A DNA stretch of 64,000 nt. It comes from AP-15 sp963846635 (lineage in GTDB: Bacteria; Pseudomonadota; Alphaproteobacteria; ATCC43930; CGMCC-115725). The stretch lies in contig CAWJXM010000022.1 in assembly GCA_963846635.1 (NCBI GenBank), positions 23,116 through 87,115 on the forward strand, given 5' to 3'. The translations under genes and the position numbers were made by a program. Each line of letters begins with the position of its first letter. Positions within the stretch are counted from its first letter, which is position 1. The notes under the pieces were generated by a model, which was not told the origin of the DNA, made no database searches, and saw only the letters and a list, made by a program, of their open reading frames with translations. This document shows, piece after piece, positions 27,146-35,152 of this stretch.

Positions 27146-29641
27146 ATGGCCATGTTCAGCCCCGCTCCGCGGCTCGTCGCGGTCCTCGGGCCGACCAATA
27201 CCGGCAAAACCCATCTCGCGATCGAGCGCATGCTCGGTCACAAAAGCGGGATGATCGGGTTTCCGTTGCGCCTGCTCGCGCGTGAGAATTACGACCGCAT
27301 CGTCAAGCTGCGCGGCGCGCGAGCGGTGGCGCTGATCACCGGCGAAGAAAAGATTTTGCCGCCAAATCCGTCCTATTTTGTTTGCACCGTCGAATCGATG
27401 CCGCTTGACCGCGCGGTCGATTTTCTCGCGGTCGACGAAATCCAGCTCTGCGCCGATCCCGAGCGCGGCCATGTATTTACCGCGAGGCTATTGCACGCCC
27501 GCGGTCTCGCCGAGACCATGTTTCTCGGCGCCGACACGATCAAGCCATTGATGCGGCGGCTCGTCCCTGAATTTGAGCATGTCAGCCGGCCGCGATTTTC
27601 GACCCTCGCCTACACCGGGCACAAGAAGGTGACGCGGCTGCCGCGGCGCAGCGCCGTCGTCGCGTTTGCGGTGGCGGACGTCTTTTCGCTGGCCGAGTTG
27701 ATTCGGCGCCAACGCGGCGGCACCGCGGTCGTGCTCGGCGCGTTGTCGCCGCGGGCGCGCAACGCCCAGGTCGGCATGTTCCAGGCCGGAGAGGTCGATT
27801 ATCTCGTCGCGACCGATGCGATCGGCATGGGCCTCAACATGGATCTCGACCATGTCGCCTTTGCTCGCATCGGCAAGTTTGACGGCCGAGGGCCGCGCCG
27901 GCTGACCGCCGCCGAGCTTGCGCAGATTGCCGGCCGCGCCGGACGCCATATGAGCGACGGCACCTTTGGCACGACCGCCGAGCAGGGTCCGCTCGATCCC
28001 GAAATCGTCGAAGCTGTCGAAAATCATCGCTTTGATCCGCTGACCCGCCTCAATTGGCGCAACATCCGGCTGCGCTTCGAATCGGTTGACGCTTTGCTGA
28101 AGAGCCTTGACGAGCGGCCATCGCTGCCGGGCCTCGTCCAAGCGCGCGAGGCCGACGACCATCGCGCGCTGCAGGCGCTCGCCCGCAATCGCGAGGTGAC
28201 CGATCTTGCCTGCAATCGCGGCGCCGTGCGGCTGTTGTGGGAGGTGTGCCAAATCCCCGATTTTCGCAAGGTTATGCCCGACAGCCACACCAGGCTATTG
28301 GCGCACATTTTCACGCATCTCGCCGGGCCCGAAGAACGGCTGCCGACGCAATGGATCGCCGCGCAGATGAACAATCTCGATCGCACCGAGGGCGATATCG
28401 ACAGCCTGATGGCGCGGATCGCACATATCCGCACCTGGACCTACATCACTCATCGCGGCGATTGGGTCGAGGGGGCGACATCTTGGCAGGAGCAGGCTCG
28501 CGGCATTGAGGACCGCCTCTCGGACGCGCTGCATGACCGCATTACACAGCGCTTTGTCGATCGCCGCTCAGCCTTTCTGGTCCGCCGGCTCGGCTCCGAC
28601 GACGAATTGATCGCGTCGGTTTCGGCGTCGGGCGAGGTCCGGGTCGAAGGCGCTTATGTCGGCCGGCTCGATGGGTTGCGGTTTGTCCCGGATGCGATCG
28701 ACGGCATCGAAATGCGGATGGTGAATGCCGCCGCAAATCGGGTCCTCCGCCGCGAAGTCGGGGCCCGAGCCCGGCTGCTGGCTGCCGACGCCGATCAGGC
28801 ATTTGCGATCGACGCCGCGGGCCTGTTGCGCTGGCGCGGTGGCGTAGTGGGCCGCCTTGTCGCTGGCGAGCGCATGCTGGCCCCGCGGGTCGAGGCCGTC
28901 GGTGGCGATTTTATTGAGGGCGATACGCGCGAAAAGATTCGTCAGCGGCTAACGGCTTTCGTCCGTGCCGAGATCGAGCGCCGGCTTGCGCCGCTGTTCG
29001 CGATTTCGGATTTGCCGCTCGGCGGTGTTGGGCGCGGGCTCGCATTCCAGCTCGCCGATGCCCTCGGCGCGCTGCCGGCGAATACCGCCGCACGCGGGTC
29101 CGAATCTGCAGCTCTCGATCGAGCGGATCGCGCGGCGATGAGCCGGCATGGCGTGCGTTTTGGTACAGAGACCGTCTATGTCGAGCCTTTGTTCCGACCC
29201 GAAGCGCTGCGTTTTCGCGCCCTGTTATGGGCGGTGCGACATGGGCGCGCCGTCCCTGCTCTGCCCGGCGCGCGCCGCCTTGGTAAGACCATCGCTATCG
29301 ATCCCGCATTGCCTCTGTCGTTTTATGCAGCGATCGGCTTTATTGTCTGTGACGGTTTGGCGCTGCGCGCCGATCGGCTCGAGCGTTTGGCCGCGACGGC
29401 ACGTCAACGCTCACGGCACGGACCGTTTGTCGCTGATGGCGATCTCGCCGCTCTTGCCGGGGTCGAACCCAGTGCGCTGCGTCCGCTGTTGATGGCGCTC
29501 GGCTATCGGGCCGTTATCGACCAAGGGGTGGAAACTTTTATTGCGCGGCCCCGCCGCCGGCACGTGGCAGCGGGTCGCAACGCGGTTCGGCCGCGAGAAG
29601 GTCATCCCTTTGCCAAATTGCGGGAACTGAAGCTCGCTTGA
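27146..29641 (+). CDS. SUV3-like ATP-dependent RNA helicase
   Basis: An 831-residue DExH helicase related to mitochondrial SUV3, widespread in alphaproteobacteria. Motif I is VLGPTNTGKTHLAIE, motif II is the degenerate DEIQ box in FLAVDEIQLCADPERG, and motifs V/VI are YLVATDAIGMGLNMDLDH and QIAGRAGRHMSDGTFG. The C-terminal 400 residues lack a named domain apart from a SUV3-type helical region. The start was placed at the ATG preceding FSPAPRLVAVLGPTN (27146 or 27152). It is divergent from htpG and its stop overlaps the next start by four bases (TTGA), so it is translated together with an S4 RNA-binding protein. That fits a role in RNA turnover or ribosome rescue. Confidence 0.9.
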   Translation: MAMFSPAPRLVAVLGPTNTGKTHLAIERMLGHKSGMIGFPLRLLARENYDRIVKLRGARAVALITGEEKILPPNPSYFVCTVESMPLDRAVDFLAVDEIQLCADPERGHVFTARLLHARGLAETMFLGADTIKPLMRRLVPEFEHVSRPRFSTLAYTGHKKVTRLPRRSAVVAFAVADVFSLAELIRRQRGGTAVVLGALSPRARNAQVGMFQAGEVDYLVATDAIGMGLNMDLDHVAFARIGKFDGRGPRRLTAAELAQIAGRAGRHMSDGTFGTTAEQGPLDPEIVEAVENHRFDPLTRLNWRNIRLRFESVDALLKSLDERPSLPGLVQAREADDHRALQALARNREVTDLACNRGAVRLLWEVCQIPDFRKVMPDSHTRLLAHIFTHLAGPEERLPTQWIAAQMNNLDRTEGDIDSLMARIAHIRTWTYITHRGDWVEGATSWQEQARGIEDRLSDALHDRITQRFVDRRSAFLVRRLGSDDELIASVSASGEVRVEGAYVGRLDGLRFVPDAIDGIEMRMVNAAANRVLRREVGARARLLAADADQAFAIDAAGLLRWRGGVVGRLVAGERMLAPRVEAVGGDFIEGDTREKIRQRLTAFVRAEIERRLAPLFAISDLPLGGVGRGLAFQLADALGALPANTAARGSESAALDRADRAAMSRHGVRFGTETVYVEPLFRPEALRFRALLWAVRHGRAVPALPGARRLGKTIAIDPALPLSFYAAIGFIVCDGLALRADRLERLAATARQRSRHGPFVADGDLAALAGVEPSALRPLLMALGYRAVIDQGVETFIARPRRRHVAAGRNAVRPREGHPFAKLRELKLA

Positions 29642-29988
29642 GCGGCGATCGCCGCCCCGCTGGTGCGAGCCGCCGGCTCGATCAGTGGCTGTGGTTTGCC
29701 CGGCTCGTCAAAACCCGCTCGCTCGCGACGCGCTTGTGCACCACGGGTGCCGTAAGCCTGAACCGATCGCCGGTGCGCAAGCCAAACCAGATGGTGCGGA
29801 TCGGCGATGTCGTCGTGACACCGCAAGGGGCATTTCAGCGGACCGTGCGGGTCCTGGCTCTCGGGACGCGGCGCGGGCCGGCGAGCGAGGCGCGGCTGTT
29901 GTACGAGGACATCGCGGCGCCGGTGCGGCTCGCCGATCTCGCGCCGGCCTGGGAGCCGTTGCTGAGTGAAGACGACAGCACGGAGTGA
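29638..29988 (+). CDS. S4-domain RNA-binding protein (heat-shock protein 15-like)
   Basis: A 116-residue protein with an N-terminal S4 domain (RRLDQWLWFARLVKTRSLA, TRLCTTGAVSLN, then KPNQMVRIGDVVV). It is of the Hsp15/HslR type, which in E. coli recycles 50S subunits carrying stalled nascent chains. The start codon is a TTG at 29638 overlapping the helicase stop in TTGA, so translation depends on the helicase gene. Length and layout are normal for alphaproteobacterial homologues. Confidence 0.88.
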   Translation: MSGDRRPAGASRRLDQWLWFARLVKTRSLATRLCTTGAVSLNRSPVRKPNQMVRIGDVVVTPQGAFQRTVRVLALGTRRGPASEARLLYEDIAAPVRLADLAPAWEPLLSEDDSTE

Positions 29989-30005
29989 GGCTTCGCCCGT
30001 CGCTG

Positions 30006-30812
30006 TTACCTCCCGGTAAAGGTCGGAGCACGTTTCTCGGCCCAGGCTCGTAGCGCCTCCTGGTGATCTGCCGATGCGACGCAACGCGCTCGGGCAAGCG
30101 CGAGCATATCGCGATCGAGCGCACCGGCAGCGGTCGCGTTGATCGCCTGTTTAAGCCCGGCGAGGGCGAGGGGCGCGTTCGCTGACAAAATTGCGGCCAT
30201 CGCCTCGGCGCGGGCCATCAGCTCGTCTGCCGGCACGATTTCGTCGAGATAGCCGATACGCAGCAATTCGGATAAATCAATCGGCTGCGCCTTCAGAAAC
30301 AGCTTTTTGGCCGCCGCGATCCCGAGCCGGCTCACATAGCGGCGGATCCCGCTCTCGTAATAGACGATACCCAGTCGCGCCGCCGGCATGACGAGGCGCA
30401 TGCCCTCGACTCCAAGGCGAAAATCGCAGGCGAGCGCCAGATCGGTGGCACCGCCATAAACACTGCCGTTCAGTGCTGCGATCGTGGGTATGCGCAGTTG
30501 CTCGAGGCGATCGACCACCCGCTCGAACATGTCGCGGTCGTGATCGCCATCCCCCTCGGCGGCTTGGCGCTCGACCAGTGCGCCGATATGAAAACCGGAG
30601 CTGAAGCTCTTTCCGGTCGCGGTCAGCACCATCACCCGGATCCCGGGATCCGCGTCAACTCGGCCGAACAATTGCTCGAGCACGACGAGATCGTGAGGCT
30701 CAATGCGATTGTGCTGGGCCGGCCGATGGAGCCGCACAATTGCCCGAGCATCCATTATCTCCAGGGTCGGCGGGCCGGGCTGAGCGGGCTCGGCGAATAC
30801 GGCATCGGCCAT
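30006..30812 (-). CDS. Enoyl-CoA hydratase/isomerase family protein
   Basis: A crotonase-fold enzyme of 268 residues. The oxyanion-hole segments are GKSFSSGFHIGAL and GSVYGGATDLALACDFRLG, and a Glu is present at the second catalytic position (GIVYYESGIRRYVSRLG). The C-terminal helical trimerisation part follows. It would act on enoyl-CoA thioesters in the cytoplasm; the substrate is unknown. The ATG at 30812 (MADAVFAEPAQPG) fits the family better than 30830. A 17-bp sequence repeated three times stands directly upstream of its start. It is convergent with the S4 gene. Confidence 0.9.
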   Translation of the reverse strand: MADAVFAEPAQPGPPTLEIMDARAIVRLHRPAQHNRIEPHDLVVLEQLFGRVDADPGIRVMVLTATGKSFSSGFHIGALVERQAAEGDGDHDRDMFERVVDRLEQLRIPTIAALNGSVYGGATDLALACDFRLGVEGMRLVMPAARLGIVYYESGIRRYVSRLGIAAAKKLFLKAQPIDLSELLRIGYLDEIVPADELMARAEAMAAILSANAPLALAGLKQAINATAAGALDRDMLALARARCVASADHQEALRAWAEKRAPTFTGR

Positions 30813-30832
30813 CGGCTGGTTCCTCCACAATC

Positions 30833-30883
30833 GTTTACCATTCTGGGGCGTTTACCATTCTGGGGCGCTTACCATTCTGGGGC
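30833..30883. repeat. Three tandem 17-bp repeats upstream of the hydratase gene
   Basis: GTTTACCATTCTGGGGC occurs at 30833-30849 and 30850-30866, and once more with one change at 30867-30883. The array lies 21-71 bp upstream of the enoyl-CoA hydratase start codon (minus strand), in its 5' leader or promoter. It could be a multi-site operator or a slippage product. Confidence 0.85.
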
Positions 30884-31095
30884 TGAAACCGTCCTAGCGC
30901 CAATGGCCCCGCCGCACCGATCGGAGATGCCGATCCCTCGTCCCAGCGATCCAGCCGATCAAAACAGAGCACAAATCCGAAGTCAGGTTCAGTCTAAGCC
31001 CATACCGATTGCCCATATTTCACGTGGGCAAGATTGTGGTTGAACATGGACAATGCTTCCGATTTGATGGTGCGGTCAGACACTGCGAGATCCCG

Positions 31096-32463
31096 ATGAG
31101 CGAGGTGCTGTTACGCGACATTGCCGAATACTGCCGCCGCGCCGGCATGGCCGAATCGACTTTCGGCCGCCTTGCGGTCAATGATGGCAAGCTCGTCACC
31201 CGGCTTCGGCTGGGGGGCCGGGTAACGACCGACACCGCGGATCGTGTGCATGCCTTTATCGCGCGTGAGCCGCAGCCCGAGAGCGGAGGTCTGCCGGTCC
31301 GCATCCCGATTGTTACCCCGCGCATGACCAATGGGCCGGCGCGCAACTTTCGCTTTTATGATAACCGTCAGAAATACCTGCTGTTTGTCACGACATGCAG
31401 CGAGAAGTGGGCAATAGCCCAACGAGTGGGCATGGAGTTGGGCAATATCCATCCGCGCCCACCGGCATTGCGTCTGTTCGATGCCGGCACCGGTGACGGC
31501 ACGGTGCTGACCCGCACGATGCGCGCCATGCATCATCGCTTTCCGACAATGCCGTTTTACATCGTCGCGAAGGAAATCAGCCTTGAAGACGTCAGGCTTA
31601 CGCTCGAGAAGATGCCCGACCGGCTGTTCGAGCACCCGGCGACGGTGTTGGTCATGACCAACATGTATTACGCCGAGGCGCCGTGGCTGACGCCGCACTC
31701 GGTAACCGCGGCGACCAGCCTCGTCTGGCATGAACTGCCGCTGACCGGCAATACCGCGCACGATTTCGAGCTGCAGATCGGCGATCTGCAAGCCTTTCTC
31801 GGCGAGAATTGGCAAGCGCGGGTCAGCCCCAATACCGGCAATCCAATCTACGAAAAGCCGGTCGTTTTGGTGATCTACCGCGAGGATCACAAATTCCTGC
31901 TCGATCAGGTGCGGCCGCGCCGTGGTGCTACCCGCGCCGAGTACGATCTCGTCATTGCCTCGCAGCCCTACCGGGCTCGCGCCGCGGTCGAGTTCAAGGC
32001 GCGCCGGATCATCGCCCCGCTTGCCCGCAGCCTCGCGCCCGGCGGGCGGCTGATCGCAATCCACTCGCATGGCCATGACCCGGGACTTGAGATCATCCAG
32101 CTGATCTGGCCGGGTGAAGACCCGTTCACGACCGACCGCCACACCCTGCTGCGGGTGGCAAAGACCGAGCTCGGCAGTGCTGCGCGGGTGTTCAATTTTG
32201 GCGCCTATGCCGACGCCCGCTCGCTGTTCCGCTATGACATGCACACCTTGCCGAGCGAGATCAGCGATACGATCGGCACCTCGACCTTGTTCGCCGCCTG
32301 GAATGCCGCGGTCTATGTCGCGCAAATCGAGGACGAGCGGCTGTCGGGGGCAATCAGCAGCGGCGCCTATCTCGATGCGACCAAGGAGGTGCTGCAGAAA
32401 TACGGCGGGTTGTGGTTCTGGGACGAGTCCTACGTCATCTCACGCAAGCGGGATTCGGGATGA
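31096..32463 (+). CDS. SAM-dependent methyltransferase-like protein with N-terminal helical domain
   Basis: A 455-residue protein. Residues 1-60 (DIAEYCRRAGMAESTFGRLA, GRVTTDTADRVHAFI) look like a small helix-turn-helix-type domain. From about residue 125 the sequence LRLFDAGTGDGTVLTRTMR is motif I of a Rossmann-fold methyltransferase, followed by FYIVAKEISLEDVRLTLEK (motif II Glu region). Later, LVIASQPYRARAAVEFK and RSLAPGGRLIAIHSHGHD match methyltransferase strands 4-5. The ATG at 31096 was preferred to a TTG at 31009. Its stop overlaps the start of a methylenetetrahydrofolate reductase-like gene (ATGA), so the two act together, probably in one-carbon chemistry. The methyl acceptor is unknown. 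Confidence 0.75.
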   Translation: MSEVLLRDIAEYCRRAGMAESTFGRLAVNDGKLVTRLRLGGRVTTDTADRVHAFIAREPQPESGGLPVRIPIVTPRMTNGPARNFRFYDNRQKYLLFVTTCSEKWAIAQRVGMELGNIHPRPPALRLFDAGTGDGTVLTRTMRAMHHRFPTMPFYIVAKEISLEDVRLTLEKMPDRLFEHPATVLVMTNMYYAEAPWLTPHSVTAATSLVWHELPLTGNTAHDFELQIGDLQAFLGENWQARVSPNTGNPIYEKPVVLVIYREDHKFLLDQVRPRRGATRAEYDLVIASQPYRARAAVEFKARRIIAPLARSLAPGGRLIAIHSHGHDPGLEIIQLIWPGEDPFTTDRHTLLRVAKTELGSAARVFNFGAYADARSLFRYDMHTLPSEISDTIGTSTLFAAWNAAVYVAQIEDERLSGAISSGAYLDATKEVLQKYGGLWFWDESYVISRKRDSG

Positions 32464-33401
32464 TGATCGCCACCGCCCTGCAACCCGCGCAACGGGTGCC
32501 GAGCGTTGATCGCCAGCGCCGTATTGCCGAGCTGATCGGGGCCGCTTCGATCGAGATATCACCGCGCGATGATCCTGAGCGGGAGCAATTGAGCGAGTTG
32601 CTGCCGCCAGGTACGACGGTCTTTGTCAACAATCCCGGCAGCACTACCCATCACGATATCGTCGCCGCCTGCGTCAAGCTGCAGCGTGCCGGCTTCTCGC
32701 CGGTGCCGCATGTCGCCGCGCGCCGGCTCGCGAGTTTTACCCAGGCCCGCGATTTCCTCGAGCGCGCCGCCGGCGAGGCGGGTGTGAAAAGTATCCTGCT
32801 GATCGCCGGCGATCCGGCCACGCCGGTCGGGCCGTTTCACGATAGCCTCGATCTGCTGGCGACCGGGCTCGTCGAGACCCATGGCATCAAGCATGTCGCT
32901 TTCGCCGGTTATCCCGAGGGCCATCCGCGCATCGACCGACATAGTCTCGATACGGCGTTGCGCGGCAAAATCGCGTTCGCAGGCCGCTTGGGCCTCGCCG
33001 TGTCGATCGTAACCCAGTTCGGCTTTGATCCCGGACCGATCAGCCGCTGGATCGTGTCCCTCCGCCAGGAGGGCTTTCGCGGTCCGATCCGGGTCGGCAT
33101 TGCCGGCCCGGCCACGGTCGCCACTCTCGCAAAATTTGCGGTGCGCTGCGGCATCGGCGCGTCGTTGCGCGCGCTCGGCCGGGGTCAAACGGCGTTCGCC
33201 CGTATCCTGACCGAAACCGCCCCTGACGCGCTGATCGCGGCCCTCGTGGCAGGCGAAGAGCCCGGCCCGGCGATCGACGGCCTGCATGTGTTTACGTTTG
33301 GCGGCGTGCGTCAGACGGCAGCGTGGCTGCGCATCCGAGGCTGCCCGGCACCCGCCCCTCACATGGGGTGTTTGAGGTCAAGGCCTGTTATTTCAGCATA
33401 G
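32460..33401 (+). CDS. Methylenetetrahydrofolate reductase-like protein, 3' end altered by an IS110 element
   Basis: A flavoprotein TIM barrel of the MTHFR family. Supporting parts are SIEISPRDDPEREQLSELLP, RAGFSPVPHVAARRLASF, VKSILLIAGDPATPVGPF, HVAFAGYPEGHPRID, VTQFGFDPGPISRWI and PIRVGIAGPATVATLAKF. The final family-like residues are HVFTFGGVRQTAAWLRI. The last 16 or so codons (from about 33355) come from the IS110 element that begins there, so only the extreme C-terminus is replaced and the enzyme may still work. It starts at the ATG overlapping the methyltransferase stop. It may supply or drain methyl-tetrahydrofolate for the partner methyltransferase (inference). Confidence 0.82.
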   Translation: MMIATALQPAQRVPSVDRQRRIAELIGAASIEISPRDDPEREQLSELLPPGTTVFVNNPGSTTHHDIVAACVKLQRAGFSPVPHVAARRLASFTQARDFLERAAGEAGVKSILLIAGDPATPVGPFHDSLDLLATGLVETHGIKHVAFAGYPEGHPRIDRHSLDTALRGKIAFAGRLGLAVSIVTQFGFDPGPISRWIVSLRQEGFRGPIRVGIAGPATVATLAKFAVRCGIGASLRALGRGQTAFARILTETAPDALIAALVAGEEPGPAIDGLHVFTFGGVRQTAAWLRIRGCPAPAPHMGCLRSRPVISA

Positions 33402-33660
33402 TGCTTTCTCTTTGCCGCTTGGATCCAGAGCGTGAGCCCGTCTTTGCCATGCGGTCCCGGTGACCGCATCACCTCACATCCGGTCGAGCGGTCGGGCTCG
33501 GACCATAATCCCTCATGCTCGAGGGCATCGGGCTCGGGGTGGCGGGACCATCCTTTTTCGCGGCATTTTGCGGCCATGGGGCAAGTCTCGGTCACCGCCC
33601 GCCCGGATCCGGCGAAGCCGTCGCGTTCAGCTTCGCGGGATGGCAATTTGGGTTATCGGA
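33360..33660 (-). ncRNA. Candidate bridge (guide) RNA of IS110 copy A
   Basis: IS110-family elements encode a structured RNA in a non-coding end that pairs with target and donor DNA. Here the 3' tail read on the minus strand contains CTTGCCCC (33585-33578) and, about 20 bases further on, GCGAAAAAGG (33561-33552). The second matches the left side of the A5-G4 insertion targets and the first is complementary to their right side. Strand, spacing and opposite-strand pairing fit a target-binding loop. The assignment is an inference from short matches; no fold was computed. A 95-codon open frame overlaps the same DNA. Confidence 0.4.
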
Positions 33661-34824
33661 TCACGCCGCCTTGAGGGTGGCGCCCTCCGGAACGATGCCT
33701 TGCGTAACATAGCGCCACAGGGCGACGAGCAGCTTGCGGGCCAAGGCCACGATAGCGATGCGCCGGACCCGTCCCTTCGCGGTGCCGACCCGATTGTGGA
33801 ACCAGCGGCTCAAGGCCGAGTTCGGCTGATGACGCAGCCAAAACCAGGCGATTTCGATCATGACGCGCCGCAAGCGGTGATTGCCGGCCTTGGAGATGCC
33901 CTGGTCCCGGTCGGTCCCGCCGCTCTGCCAAGGGCTCGGCGCCAGTCCGGCGTAAGCGGCTACTTGGCGCCGGTTGGTGAAGCTGCGGAACAACCCCTCG
34001 AGCCAGACAAGCGAGGCGAATTCGATCCCCACGCCCTTGAGCTTGATCAGCAGCGTGCTCGGGTTTGTCCGTTCCGTCGTCTGCGTGCGCACCAATGCGT
34101 CACGTGCCCGCTCGACGGTGGCGAGCTGGGTCGCCACCACGTCGATCCGGGCCAGCTCCCGGCGGATTTCGGCTTTGAGCCGTTCCGGCAGCGGGCGCCC
34201 ATCGCCGGTCCGCAGCGCATCGAGACGATCGAGACGATCGGGCTTCAATGGATCGTATCCCCGGATGCCCTGCCCGCTGAGCAGTCCTTTGATCCGATTG
34301 GTGTGCTGGATACGCTCCTTGAGCAAGGTGCCGCGCTCCCGTGACAGGCGCCGCTGATCTTCCTCTTCCGGACTTGGCGGCCGAACCATGGAGCAGACCC
34401 GCCGCTCCCCGCGCGCCCAGGCCATCAGCGTCCGTAACAGGCTCACGCCGTCGATCGCATCCGTCTTGGCGCGCCGATGGCGCCGGGCAACCGCAATCGA
34501 GGCCGCGTCGACGACATGGCTCTCGATCCCGTTTTGGACAAGCAGGCGATGAATCCAAAAGCCGTCCAGTCCGGCCTCCTGAATGACCACAACCTTCACC
34601 GCGACGCCGCGGCGCTGCTCGGCTTTCGCTTTCAAGCGCGCAAGAAGGATGAGCAGCGAACCGCCGTCACCGCCGGCAACGATATGCTGGGAAAACTTCT
34701 CCTCACCCGGACTGTTGGCGGTCACCAGCCACTTCGCTTTGCTCAATTCGAGCGAGGCGAACAGCGTGTTAGAGTGATCTCGGACGGTAGTCTCGACAAT
34801 GGTTGCGGGGGTCTCGGTCTGCAT
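33661..34824 (-). CDS. IS110 family transposase, copy A
   Basis: A 387-residue DEDD recombinase. N-terminal RuvC-like motifs: LFASLELSKAKWLVTA (acidic residue as Glu instead of Asp), VVIQEAGLDGFWIHRLL (Glu) and RRAKTDAIDGVSLLRTLM (Asp-Asp). The C-terminal Transposase_20 domain contains LVWLEGLFRSFTNRRQVAAY and GLAPSPWQSGGTDRDQG with the candidate nucleophilic Ser. Translation begins at MQTETPATIVETTVRDHSNT. The frame is intact and closely matches copies B and C, from which it differs at scattered codons, so it is a somewhat older or separate insertion. Confidence 0.92.
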   Translation of the reverse strand: MQTETPATIVETTVRDHSNTLFASLELSKAKWLVTANSPGEEKFSQHIVAGGDGGSLLILLARLKAKAEQRRGVAVKVVVIQEAGLDGFWIHRLLVQNGIESHVVDAASIAVARRHRRAKTDAIDGVSLLRTLMAWARGERRVCSMVRPPSPEEEDQRRLSRERGTLLKERIQHTNRIKGLLSGQGIRGYDPLKPDRLDRLDALRTGDGRPLPERLKAEIRRELARIDVVATQLATVERARDALVRTQTTERTNPSTLLIKLKGVGIEFASLVWLEGLFRSFTNRRQVAAYAGLAPSPWQSGGTDRDQGISKAGNHRLRRVMIEIAWFWLRHQPNSALSRWFHNRVGTAKGRVRRIAIVALARKLLVALWRYVTQGIVPEGATLKAA

Positions 34825-34899
34825 CGGGGGCCTCCATGCTGGTGTGTGGAAGCTCAGCCTACCAACTCAGGCGACCGTCCACCCGCATAGGATCTTTTT

Positions 34900-35152
34900 C
34901 CTAAAAAAACCGATTGCCGCCTTGCCCTCGCGCTCCTCTAAGAGGAGAGGTGGTTGGGCGGACTCGAGCGTGGCGACCTCGCGCACCGGAGAGGTGCAAA
35001 TCGCGCATTCTCTGTCCTCGTTTGCGGCGCAGAGCGTTGGAGCGTCGGATCGAATACGCGGTCTGGACGACAGCGGAGATGAGGGGATGCTCCGAGCACC
35101 AAAATCGCTAAGATAGCGGACGATAGGGTGAGGGGTAAGGGATTGGTGCGTC
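34900..35152. other. Spacer between IS110 copy A and the GMC oxidoreductase gene
   Basis: No gene is seen. An open frame continuing the MTHFR-like gene past the insertion site would end near 35116, but its sequence is not MTHFR-like. The promoter of the oxidoreductase gene presumably lies here, with GAGGGGTAAGG shortly upstream of its ATG as a weak ribosome-binding site. Confidence 0.45.

Larger units (their letters stand above)
33355..34899 (-). mobile_element. IS110-family element, copy A (about 1545 bp)
   Basis: The boundaries come from aligning three copies in this window. All share sequence from CCCCTCACATGGGG on the left to AGGATCTTTTT on the right and differ outside it. In transposase orientation the element sits between an A5 tract and a G4 tract (target AAAAAGGGG). 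There are no inverted repeats. A 75-bp leader precedes the transposase and a 306-bp non-coding tail follows it, a layout resembling the IS1111 branch of the family. This copy lies at the 3' end of the MTHFR-like gene. Confidence 0.88.

Noticed and set aside
30833..30883. Possible CRISPR-like array because of direct repeats.
   Set aside because: Repeats are 17 bp and head-to-tail without spacers; the same holds for the tandem units at 48411.
33460..34344. 294-codon frame opposite the IS110 copy A transposase.
   Set aside because: Antisense to the DEDD recombinase and repeated only because the element is repeated.
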